This document shows positions 26,101 through 33,879 of a DNA stretch of 64,000 nucleotides, piece by piece. Positions within the stretch are counted from its first letter, which is position 1; the number at the start of each line of letters is the position of its first letter. The notes beneath the pieces were generated by a model. The model saw nothing but the letters and a program-made list of their open reading frames with translations. It searched no databases and was not told the DNA's origin. The DNA is from Flavobacterium psychrophilum (GTDB lineage: Bacteria; Bacteroidota; Bacteroidia; Flavobacteriales; Flavobacteriaceae). The stretch covers positions 310,001 through 374,000 of the forward strand of contig CP012388.1 of the NCBI GenBank assembly GCA_001708385.1. Reading direction: 5' to 3'. A program made the position numbers and the translations under genes.

Positions 26101-26469
26101 CTATACATGACTTACAAGCGTATTCACCTCTTCTACAAGCTTTTTAACCGAAAATGGCTTTGTCATATATAGGTCTGCACCTAATGCTATACCCTTTTCT
26201 ATATCGCTTGTTTTATTTTTTGCAGAGAGGAAAATTACCCTGCATTTGTTAAGTCTTTCATCCTGTTTAATTTGCTCTAAAGTAGCATATCCGTCAACCA
26301 TTGGCATCATAACGTCTAAGATTATAATGTCCGGTAATTCCGTTTTTAATATGTCCAGAGCTTCCTGTCCGTCGCGGGCAATAAAAACCTGAAAATTGTT
26401 CTTTTTAAAAGTATATTCAAGAGACATAACGATGTTTGGTTCGTCGTCTACTATCAGCATTTTCTTCAT
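26101..26469 (-). CDS. Receiver-only response regulator
   Basis: The 122-residue protein is a single CheY-like receiver domain with no output domain. Acidic pocket D8/D9 (VDDEPN), phosphoacceptor D52 (IILDVMMP), Ser82 in FLSAKNK and Lys104 (MTKPFS) are all present. It lies 16 bases downstream of the symporter-histidine kinase gene and is its probable partner. Since it lacks a DNA-binding domain it must act on another protein or pass the phosphate on. Confidence 0.92.
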   Translation of the reverse strand: MKKMLIVDDEPNIVMSLEYTFKKNNFQVFIARDGQEALDILKTELPDIIILDVMMPMVDGYATLEQIKQDERLNKCRVIFLSAKNKTSDIEKGIALGADLYMTKPFSVKKLVEEVNTLVSHV

Positions 26470-26485
26470 ATATACACTTTATATT

Positions 26486-29173
26486 TTAAAGCTTTTTAGG
26501 CAATGTAAAGATAAGGCAAGCCCCACCATCTTGGTTATTTTCTGCCCAGATTTTTCCCTTATGATGCTCTATGATCTGGCGGCTGATAGCAAGCCCTAGC
26601 CCACTACCTAAAGGCTTCTTAATGTTTTGATTGATCGATTGATAAAACTTGTCGAAGATATTTTCCATATCTTCTGTATTAATTCCTTTACCATTATCTG
26701 CTACAAATGTTGTAATTTCATATTGCCCATCATTAGCAGATATCGTAATTATTCCATCCTGATCCGGACAAAATTTAATAGCATTTGACAAAAGATTTGT
26801 TATTACCTGAATCATCCTGTCTTCATCATACATAGCAGTAAGATTCTCACTTTTACTTAGTTTAACCTTTATGCCTTTATTCCTTATTAAATGCTGAAGC
26901 GGTTCCAAAGCTTTCTCTAAAGTAGCATCAAAATTATGCTGCTGTGCGTTTAATACCTGCTTACCTGTTTCAAACTTTTCAAGGTCAAGTATCTTATCAA
27001 TAAGCCTGCTCAGCCTGTCTGATTCCGACATTATATTCTGTAAAAACTGTTTTCTTAAATCTTCAGGCATATCTGAATCATCATGCAGTATTTCCCCAGC
27101 TGCTTTAATGGCTGTAATTGGAGTTCTTAGCTCATGAGTAACCGTATCCAGAAATTCATCCTTCTGATGATCTTTCCACAGCAGTTTTTCATTTGCTTTT
27201 TGAAGTTCTGCAGTAATAGATTTTAACTCATTTGATGTTTCTGTCAGCTTTTTATTGATGATAATATTTTCCTTAGATTCTTCAAGTATTTTAAGTACTT
27301 CCGGCAGTGTAATTTCTTCTTCTTTTACCACACTTGAAATCAATATTTTTGCCGAAGCAGTTCCAATATGCCCTGTAAGCAGGTTTTCGGCGAATTTAAC
27401 GAGCCTGGCATCTGCCAGTTCCTGATTTTTATCTACATCATATTTTACCTGAAAAATATTCATTGCCCTTCGTGTTCTTTCTTCACCAAGGAAACGCTTT
27501 AATATCATTGTAATATCACTTGTATAGGCAGTACCTTTCCAGATAAAGGCGTTTTCATGCATCGTAATATATTTGTCAATATCCACAAACATCTCTGCAT
27601 AGTTGCGCTCCCTGTAGTTCCCTTTAAAGCTGACTGATACGGCCATATAAGTGAAAATATTAAAGAACATACTCCAAAATACTGCATGCGGTACCGGCGA
27701 CAGATAATCTAATCCTAAAAAAGCGAAAGGTTTTAAAAGCGCTATACCAAAAGGACCGTCATTGATAAAAGTATTGCCTACATGCGTTACGCCTGTAGCA
27801 TAAGGTATGAGTACGCAATAAGTGCAGACTAAAAATCCTGCTATAATACCTGCTGTCGCGCCATAAAGCGATCCTCTTCTCCAAAATATTGCGCCGAAAA
27901 ATGATGGTGCCAACTGAGCAATAATCACGAATGATAAAAGCCCTATTGAAACCAGATCGTAATCTAAAACCAAAACCCTGTAAATAAAGTACGAGATAAT
28001 GATAAGGCTGAAAATGCCCACCTTACGGATGTTTACAATACGCTTTGTGTTCTCTACCTGGTTACCTGTTTGTAACGACCCTAAAAAACCATACGGAATT
28101 AATATATTGTTACTCAGCATAGTTGAAAGGCCTATTGACGATACGACAATCATGGATATTGCTGCAGAAAATCCCCCAAGAAAAACCAAAACAGTAATGG
28201 TTTGATTGTTCATGAATTGAGGTATGAGTAGCGAATACGTATCTGCGTTTACATCAGACCCTTCAAAAAGTATGTTTCCTCCCCAGGCTATCGGGTATAC
28301 AAAAATATTAATAAGCAGCATATACAACGGAAACACCCATACTGCGGTTTTTATATGATTTTCGCGATTGTTTTCTATTACCCCCATCTGAAATTGCCTC
28401 GGAAGCAAAAAGATTGCAAACAGCGATAACACACACAAAAAGGACCAATTAATTGCTTGAGGTATTCCGCCGATAGTATTCTTCTCTGTAAAATTATTAA
28501 GCAGCGACGCTTTTTGGTAAATATCATCAAAACCATCAAAAACAAAGAAAGTTACGTACAAGCCAACCAGTAAGAAGAAGAACAACTTTAGTAGCGATTC
28601 CATTGCTACAGCAGTAACAATACCTTTTCTTTTCTCCGATGCATCTACATAACGTGTTCCGTAATAGGATGCAAACAACGCCAATGCTATAGCTACATAA
28701 GTAGTTGTATCGTTAAAAATACTATCAGATGAATTTGTCATTGTCACTACATGGAAAGTTTCAGCTATAGCCTTAAGCTGGAGTGCTATATAAGGTAAAA
28801 TTCCAAGTAAGCATATAAATGTAACCAGTGCTCCTAGTGAGCGGCTATTACCGTATCTCAAAGAGATAAAATCGGCAATACTGGATATTTTATTAACCCG
28901 CGATATTCGTATGATCTTACGAAGAATAAGCATCCAAGCCGGAATAATTAATATAGGCCCGATATAGACAGGTAAATAAGTGATTCCCGAATTTGCTGCG
29001 ACACCAATGCTTCCATAGTATGTCCACGCAGAACAGTACACCGCTAGCGATAATGAATAGATGTACGGATTATTCGTCCACTTTGTATTGGCTTTTTTTT
29101 CAGCCCAATGCGCTACAAAAAATAGCAGCGCGAGATAGAGCGATAAAATAAAAAGTAATGCGGCGCTACTCAT
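26486..29173 (-). CDS. Sodium:solute symporter-histidine kinase fusion
   Basis: The 895-residue protein begins with a solute:sodium symporter domain of about 13 helices (residues 1-520), which recalls the CbrA architecture. A soluble linker with coiled-coil sequence (NKKLTETSNELKSITAELQK) leads to a histidine kinase: HisKA with TVTHELRTPITAI (His near 679), N box NLLSNAIKFC near 790, DNGKGINTEDMENIFDKFY, and the G box GSGLGLAISRQIIEHHKGKIW. No PAS domain is obvious. It probably senses or transports a small carboxylate and passes phosphate to the neighbouring receiver. The start overlaps the stop of the upstream small membrane gene by 8 bases. The acs neighbourhood suggests acetate, but the ligand is unproven. 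Confidence 0.9.
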   Translation of the reverse strand: MSSAALLFILSLYLALLFFVAHWAEKKANTKWTNNPYIYSLSLAVYCSAWTYYGSIGVAANSGITYLPVYIGPILIIPAWMLILRKIIRISRVNKISSIADFISLRYGNSRSLGALVTFICLLGILPYIALQLKAIAETFHVVTMTNSSDSIFNDTTTYVAIALALFASYYGTRYVDASEKRKGIVTAVAMESLLKLFFFLLVGLYVTFFVFDGFDDIYQKASLLNNFTEKNTIGGIPQAINWSFLCVLSLFAIFLLPRQFQMGVIENNRENHIKTAVWVFPLYMLLINIFVYPIAWGGNILFEGSDVNADTYSLLIPQFMNNQTITVLVFLGGFSAAISMIVVSSIGLSTMLSNNILIPYGFLGSLQTGNQVENTKRIVNIRKVGIFSLIIISYFIYRVLVLDYDLVSIGLLSFVIIAQLAPSFFGAIFWRRGSLYGATAGIIAGFLVCTYCVLIPYATGVTHVGNTFINDGPFGIALLKPFAFLGLDYLSPVPHAVFWSMFFNIFTYMAVSVSFKGNYRERNYAEMFVDIDKYITMHENAFIWKGTAYTSDITMILKRFLGEERTRRAMNIFQVKYDVDKNQELADARLVKFAENLLTGHIGTASAKILISSVVKEEEITLPEVLKILEESKENIIINKKLTETSNELKSITAELQKANEKLLWKDHQKDEFLDTVTHELRTPITAIKAAGEILHDDSDMPEDLRKQFLQNIMSESDRLSRLIDKILDLEKFETGKQVLNAQQHNFDATLEKALEPLQHLIRNKGIKVKLSKSENLTAMYDEDRMIQVITNLLSNAIKFCPDQDGIITISANDGQYEITTFVADNGKGINTEDMENIFDKFYQSINQNIKKPLGSGLGLAISRQIIEHHKGKIWAENNQDGGACLIFTLPKKL

Positions 29174-29360
29174 AATATCGTTTAATTACATATAAGGAAA
29201 CAAGTATTGAGGCTAGCCATACCGAAAAGAAATAAACATAAATAACGGGAACTCCAAATACAGGCTGTGCACTATCAAAAAGCAATAGCAAAGGCATATT
29301 GAATGCCATTAGCAGCAATATAGATAAGATAATTAGTTTTTGCTCGTGCCTTTTTTTCAT
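29166..29360 (-). CDS. Small two-helix membrane protein coupled to the symporter-kinase
   Basis: The 64-residue protein has two hydrophobic segments (about residues 9-27 and 36-58) and basic ends. Its 3' end overlaps the symporter-kinase start by 8 bases, so translation is coupled. Small membrane proteins are commonly encoded before SSS transporters and may be accessory subunits. I do not recognise the family with certainty. It is separated from the upstream gene by a terminator-like hairpin. Confidence 0.75.
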   Translation of the reverse strand: MKKRHEQKLIILSILLLMAFNMPLLLLFDSAQPVFGVPVIYVYFFSVWLASILVSLYVIKRYYE

Positions 29361-29370
29361 ACCTGATAGT

Positions 29371-29401
29371 AAAAACCGTAGCCCCTTAAGAGGAGCTACG
29401 G
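29371..29401 (-). terminator. Intrinsic terminator inside the carboxylate gene run
   Basis: CCGTAGC (29401-29395 on the minus strand) pairs with GCTACGG (29382-29376); the stem extends through CTCC/GGGG and is followed by TTTTTA. It lies between the 72-residue membrane gene and the 64-residue gene, so it separates the porin-MFS transcript from the symporter-kinase genes or limits readthrough. Confidence 0.75.
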
Positions 29402-29423
29402 AAAATTATAAAAAATAAATCAA

Positions 29424-29642
29424 TTATACGTTGTCATACTCTCCTCTAAGGGCATAATAACCAAATGTTCCTAACCCTAAAGAAATTAGCGGCGTTAAAA
29501 CAAATAGCAGGATAATGCCAAATACCAGGTCGTCAATTTTGCCCGAAGTAAATCTTGGCCATCCAAAGGTTATGCAATAGTACGCAGCTGCAGCAGCCAG
29601 TAAAAGCCATAAAACTCCAAGTACTCTTTTTAATGCTTTCAT
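29424..29642 (-). CDS. Small membrane protein beside the MFS symporter (DUF6814-like)
   Basis: The 72-residue protein has two transmembrane segments (residues 7-26 and 39-62) joined by a short loop. It starts 11 bases after the stop of the MFS gene and is likely in the same transcript. In other Bacteroidota a small protein of this kind, which I recall as DUF6814, accompanies MFS transporters; the family label is from memory. Role probably in transporter assembly, but unknown. Confidence 0.75.
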   Translation of the reverse strand: MKALKRVLGVLWLLLAAAAAYYCITFGWPRFTSGKIDDLVFGIILLFVLTPLISLGLGTFGYYALRGEYDNV

Positions 29643-29653
29643 ATTTCTTTGTT

Positions 29654-31189
29654 TTAATCGTGTTCTACATTATTTTTAGACTTAAGGTAAATCATACCTA
29701 TGGCAAAACTGATAGCCGCTATTATAATCGGATACCATAAACCTTCCAGGTAAAACTTAGCATCGCCTGCATCTTTAGCTGTTGTTACGAAGTAAGTTGA
29801 AACAGCAGGAAGCAGTCCGCCAAATATACCGTTACCCACATGATATGGCAGTGACATAGATGTATACCTGATCTTAACAGGAAACATTTCTACAAGGAAT
29901 GCCGCAATAGGACCGTAAACCATAGTTACAAATATTACCTGAATAAATACAAGGAATATTAACATCCATCTGTCAGATGAATTTATCGTAATAGTCGTTT
30001 TAGTATCTGCTTTTGCCTTACCATCAACTATTATTGGCTGACCATCTTCTAAATGTACAGTTTTTACCTGTTTGTAAGCAGTACCGTCAGAATATGCTTT
30101 TGTAGTTGTGTAAATAGAGTCTAGCTGACCGTTTTTGGTTTCTTTAATAATGGCATCAAGTTTAGTATCTGTAACTACTTCTGTTTTATTGGCAACATCT
30201 ACAGTTGTATACATTTTATCATAAATTGGCCTGTATAACAATATTGCACAAAGCATACCCAGCATCATAATAGCCTTTCGCCCTACTTTGTCACTCAACC
30301 ATCCGAAGAATACAAAGAAAGGAGTAGCAAATAGCAACGCTAAACCAAGTAGTCCGTCAACTTGAGAAGACTCGACAAACATTACGGTTTTCATAAAACT
30401 CATTGCATAGAATTGTCCCGTATACCATACAACACCCTGACCCATCGCTGCTCCGAAAAGCGCAAGAAGGATAAATTTAAGGTTAAATTTGTTACCAAAA
30501 CTTTCTTTAAGCGGATTTGTACTTGTTTTACCTTCAGCTTTTGCTTTGGCAAATACCGGAGATTCATGCATTTTTCTCCTGATGAAATAAGAAACAACAA
30601 CCATTAGGATAGAAATCCAGAATGGTACCCTCCATCCCCATTCGTCAAAAGCTTCTTCAGATAATGTTCCTCTTGTAACGAGGATCACCATAAGCGAAAT
30701 AAACAAACCAAACGTTGCTGTAGTCTGTATCCAGGATGTCCAGTAACCACGTTGCCCTTTCGGCGCGTGTTCAGCTACATAAGTTGCAGCCCCACCATAT
30801 TCGCCACCTAATGCAAGTCCCTGTAATAATCTAAGAACTAGTACTAATAATGGTGCCATAAACCCAATGGTCTCGTAACTGGGAATACAACCTATTAAAA
30901 ACGTTGCCCCTCCCATTAACAACAGGGTTACCATGAACGTATATTTACGCCCAATTAAATCTCCCAACCTTCCAAAAAATAGTGCTCCAAACGGTCTTAC
31001 AACAAAACCAGCAGCAAATGTTGCCAGTGTAGACAGGAATGCTGCGGTTGGATTATCGGCAGGGAAAAATTTTGTAGATATTACAACAGCAAGGCTTCCA
31101 AAAATGTAGAAGTCATACCATTCTATCAGTGTTCCCAGGGATGATGCAGTAATAACTTTCCAAATCCCTTTAGTAGATGTATTGCTCAT
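29654..31189 (-). CDS. MFS transporter, metabolite:H+ symporter family
   Basis: The 511-residue protein shows the MHS-family pattern: SSLGTLIEWYDFYIFG at the N-terminus, FFGRLGDLIGRKYTF as the loop 2-3 motif, and LLQGLALGGEYGGAATYVAEHAP in helix 4. Relatives import small organic acids or osmolytes. An extra hydrophilic stretch of about 75 residues (about 326-403, rich in Thr, Lys and Asp) lies in the second half where normal members have a short loop. It follows the porin by 22 bases, so outer- and inner-membrane steps are probably co-expressed. Confidence 0.9.
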   Translation of the reverse strand: MSNTSTKGIWKVITASSLGTLIEWYDFYIFGSLAVVISTKFFPADNPTAAFLSTLATFAAGFVVRPFGALFFGRLGDLIGRKYTFMVTLLLMGGATFLIGCIPSYETIGFMAPLLVLVLRLLQGLALGGEYGGAATYVAEHAPKGQRGYWTSWIQTTATFGLFISLMVILVTRGTLSEEAFDEWGWRVPFWISILMVVVSYFIRRKMHESPVFAKAKAEGKTSTNPLKESFGNKFNLKFILLALFGAAMGQGVVWYTGQFYAMSFMKTVMFVESSQVDGLLGLALLFATPFFVFFGWLSDKVGRKAIMMLGMLCAILLYRPIYDKMYTTVDVANKTEVVTDTKLDAIIKETKNGQLDSIYTTTKAYSDGTAYKQVKTVHLEDGQPIIVDGKAKADTKTTITINSSDRWMLIFLVFIQVIFVTMVYGPIAAFLVEMFPVKIRYTSMSLPYHVGNGIFGGLLPAVSTYFVTTAKDAGDAKFYLEGLWYPIIIAAISFAIGMIYLKSKNNVEHD

Positions 31190-31211
31190 ACGAATAGTGT
31201 TTTATTGGATT

Positions 31212-32585
31212 TTATAAATAGATTTGTAATTGTACAATAAATTCGCCTTTAAGGCTTGACGTATCCGGAGTTGTATAAACAGGCCTTGTAGAATATTGCG
31301 CTGTTATTTTGGCATGCTGTCCGTCAAGATGGAAATTAGTCCCGATATCGAACTGGCTGCTGGATTTTTCTAAAGCCTCAAAGTTTTTATAGGTAAAGGC
31401 ACCGAAAGGCTGAACCCTTACTGCCGGTTTAGGCGAAGAATCGGGTATCATGAAACCAGCCTGGGTGTACCAGATGTTTCCTGTGCCCATTGTAGGCTGT
31501 AGGTTTCCTGCTCCTGCCAATGCTGCCTGACCTGTAAAGTCCGGGTTAGCGACACCAACATTCATAATACCAAGGTTCCTTAAGTAATTCGGACCAAAAT
31601 TGTAGTTATAGAAAACACTGTACGCCGTAATTGCCATTTTCTTTTCTGGTGCTCCTAAAGGCATATCCAGAAAAGCATCTAAAGCAAAAAGCTTTATATC
31701 ATGTTTTCTTACGTTTCCATCGACAGAACTTCTTGTAGCATCCGGAGCTGTGTAAAAGCCCGCACCTATATTGAAAACTTTTTTGGTTCCAAGATAACTT
31801 CCAACCTTATAAGGTAGCAGGTTAGATTCCTGATCTAAAAACTGGTATTCTACATATCCGGCTTTAGACCATTTGGTGTTTCCGCTATTGTCAACTGCCA
31901 CTTCCCTACCGCCTCCGGGAACATCTGTTGGAACCAGGTTTGTAGCAAACGGTTTGTTTACACTAAAGCGATATTCAAATTTTCCGTATTTACCTTTGGC
32001 GAATATACCCATCTGACGTGCAAACTGATCTGAATTTTCAATCAGAGGCCAGTTAAAGATTGGAGCATCAATAGCTAAATAGTTCAATGTAGATGACATT
32101 GTCATACGGGAAAGACCCATGTAGTAGTGTAACCCTCCTCCTAAAGTAAGGCTGAATTTCTTATCGGCCTGCGGAAGCACTACAGCATATTCATTCCATA
32201 CATCATGAAAAAACATTCCCGGTTTTTTACCCTGGCCATAACCTCCGGTACCTGTTGTACCTGCGGCGCCGCCATTGGTAAAGGTTTGGTTATTAATACC
32301 GAAGTGTGTAAGTATCATATACCTCTTAGATATCTGGGCATATAACAACATACGAAGCCTGCGGTTACCAATATCGGTACTTGAAGAGGCTTCCTCACCG
32401 TTAATCATGGTTCCCGGATTCATTTCACTGGACCTGAACCATATTTGGTTCCATGCAATGATACGCATGTATTTGGTACCTGTGGTGTCAAGATTAAATT
32501 TTAATCCTGATCCGTATTCCGTTGACCCCTGAGAGAACGCAGCCATCGAAAACAGTAGGCCGGCAATAACGTAAATTCGTTTCAT
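31212..32585 (-). CDS. Outer-membrane porin
   Basis: The 457-residue protein has a signal peptide ending SMAAFSQ and alternating beta strands through to a C-terminal aromatic-rich strand, FIVQLQIYL. Sequence such as MRIIAWNQIWFRSSEMNPG and LGGGLHYYMGLSRMT suits a phosphate/organic-acid-selective porin-like barrel of Bacteroidota. It heads the run with the MFS transporter and small membrane gene. A perfect 27-bp palindrome lies 62 bases upstream of the start and probably controls it. Confidence 0.82.
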   Translation of the reverse strand: MKRIYVIAGLLFSMAAFSQGSTEYGSGLKFNLDTTGTKYMRIIAWNQIWFRSSEMNPGTMINGEEASSSTDIGNRRLRMLLYAQISKRYMILTHFGINNQTFTNGGAAGTTGTGGYGQGKKPGMFFHDVWNEYAVVLPQADKKFSLTLGGGLHYYMGLSRMTMSSTLNYLAIDAPIFNWPLIENSDQFARQMGIFAKGKYGKFEYRFSVNKPFATNLVPTDVPGGGREVAVDNSGNTKWSKAGYVEYQFLDQESNLLPYKVGSYLGTKKVFNIGAGFYTAPDATRSSVDGNVRKHDIKLFALDAFLDMPLGAPEKKMAITAYSVFYNYNFGPNYLRNLGIMNVGVANPDFTGQAALAGAGNLQPTMGTGNIWYTQAGFMIPDSSPKPAVRVQPFGAFTYKNFEALEKSSSQFDIGTNFHLDGQHAKITAQYSTRPVYTTPDTSSLKGEFIVQLQIYL

Positions 32586-32646
32586 AGAGTGTTTGGTTAG
32601 GTTAGAAAATCGTTTTCGTTACTGCCAAATTCTTAAATTGAAACGA

Positions 32647-32673
32647 AGAAATATATATTGAATATATATTTCT
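32647..32673. promoter_or_regulatory. 27-bp perfect palindrome upstream of the porin gene
   Basis: AGAAATATATATT (32647-32659), a central G, and AATATATATTTCT (32661-32673) form perfect 13-bp arms. It lies between the zinc-ribbon/HTH gene and the porin start. Direct arms with a one-base centre suggest a dimeric protein site rather than an RNA hairpin. Confidence 0.65.
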
Positions 32674-32687
32674 GTAAAGTAGTATAG

Positions 32688-33107
32688 CTAGTCTTTAAAA
32701 CGTTCCCATTTTATAAGCATAAACTTATCACCGAGTTCAGTAATAATCATACCGGCACCCGATAACTGATCTTTGTTTTTAAGATGCTCTATAAGCTCTG
32801 TATGGTTAAATATCTTATAAGTAGGATGATAATCGCCATGGGACGGCTTCTTGATTTTAAACTCTTTTACCCAATTACTCACTGTAACGTGCGAAACACC
32901 AATAATACGTTCAATTTCCCTAAAACTAAGGCCTTCAAGGTAAAGTTGCAAAGCCTTGGTAACATAGTAATTATCTATCTTTTTACCAAGTTTGTTAACA
33001 GTGAAATAGTATTTGCATTTTTTACACAAATACCTTTGTTTATCATTAATCACACCACTTTTAACGATAGTGCTACTTTGGCATTTTGGACAGGCTAAAA
33101 TCTCCAT
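32688..33107 (-). CDS. Zinc-ribbon / helix-turn-helix regulator derived from an IS1-type transposase N-terminus
   Basis: The protein of about 139 residues starts with a zinc ribbon (CPKCQS and CKKCKYYF, four Cys) like that of IS1 InsA, followed by an HTH (LSFREIERIIGVSHVTVSNWVKEF) near residues 60-85. The C-terminal 40 residues (AGMIITELGDKFMLIKWERF) form a small beta domain not found in transposases. No DDE catalytic domain follows, so it is a regulator, not an active element. The ATG at 33107 (MEILACP) is preferred over 33143 because the family begins just before the zinc ribbon. It is the likely ligand of the 27-bp palindrome. Confidence 0.75.
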   Translation of the reverse strand: MEILACPKCQSSTIVKSGVINDKQRYLCKKCKYYFTVNKLGKKIDNYYVTKALQLYLEGLSFREIERIIGVSHVTVSNWVKEFKIKKPSHGDYHPTYKIFNHTELIEHLKNKDQLSGAGMIITELGDKFMLIKWERFKD

Positions 33108-33153
33108 GTATAGTATTTTTGCATAAATATAGTATTTTAGCAAATATATAAAA

Positions 33154-33226
33154 ATGAATAATTAAAATAATTGCCAATATTTTTATTTACTGTAAAATTT
33201 AATCAAGTAAAGTTTGAATTATTCAT
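33154..33226. repeat. 10-bp inverted repeat in the divergent intergenic region
   Basis: ATGAATAATT (33154-33163) and AATTATTCAT (33217-33226) are perfect reverse complements separated by 53 bases between the zinc-ribbon regulator and the flavin reductase gene. The region is very AT-rich, so chance is possible. Confidence 0.35.
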
Positions 33227-33247
33227 ATTAAATTTTCTTTTATTTGC

Positions 33248-33260
33248 AGTAATCATTACT
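33248..33260. promoter_or_regulatory. 13-bp palindrome immediately before the aromatic operon
   Basis: AGTAAT-C-ATTACT is a perfect palindrome ending 7 bases before the ATG of the flavin reductase gene. Its place in the leader suits a repressor site. Confidence 0.45.
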
Positions 33261-33267
33261 ACTAATT

Positions 33268-33879
33268 ATGAAAATTTACCCTGAGCATACCAGCCAGAAG
33301 GATATATATAAAATACTTACAGGAACTATTATACCACGGCCTATCGGCTGGGTGTCCAGCATAAGTGAAGACGGAGTTCCAAACCTCGCTCCTTTCTCTT
33401 TTTTTAATGCTGTTGGCGAAGATCCACCGCATGTAATGTTTTCTACTGTACGAAGCGGAAACACCAATAAAGATACATTAAATAATGTTCTGGCGACAAA
33501 ACAGTTTGTAGTAAATATGGCTACCGAAGAGTTAGTAGATGCCATGAATGCTACGTCAGTTAACTTGCCTCCAGATGGCAATGAATTTGATTATGCAGGG
33601 CTTACAGCTATAACCTCAGATTTTGTCAAAGCACCACGAGTTAAAGAAAGTCCCGTCTCTATGGAGTGCGAACTTGTACACCATTATAGTCTTGAAGATC
33701 ATAAAGATGGAGGAGCAACAATAATGATAGGGCGTGTAGTAATGTTTCATGTTGATGAATCGATATTGTTGCCTGACTATAAGATAAACCTGGAAGCCTA
33801 CAGGCCCATAGCCCGTTTAGCAGGAGCTAATTATGCTAAGCTTGGTGAAATTTTTTCAATTAAAAGACCTTTTAAATAA
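33268..33879 (+). CDS. Flavin reductase-like FMN-binding protein
   Basis: The 203-residue protein belongs to the flavin reductase-like split-barrel family (DIM6/NTAB). Typical segments are IIPRPIGWVSSISEDGVPNLAPFSFFNA near residues 17-45 and DTLNNVLATKQFVVNMA near 70-86. Members reduce free FMN or bind it as a cofactor. It is the first gene of the aromatic operon and its stop overlaps the next ATG (TAATG), so it may supply reduced flavin or act on an aromatic intermediate; the exact role is inferred. Confidence 0.85.
   Translation: MKIYPEHTSQKDIYKILTGTIIPRPIGWVSSISEDGVPNLAPFSFFNAVGEDPPHVMFSTVRSGNTNKDTLNNVLATKQFVVNMATEELVDAMNATSVNLPPDGNEFDYAGLTAITSDFVKAPRVKESPVSMECELVHHYSLEDHKDGGATIMIGRVVMFHVDESILLPDYKINLEAYRPIARLAGANYAKLGEIFSIKRPFK

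Noticed and set aside
32688..33143. Active IS1-type insertion sequence
   Set aside because: There is no DDE transposase frame, no terminal inverted repeats and no target duplication.
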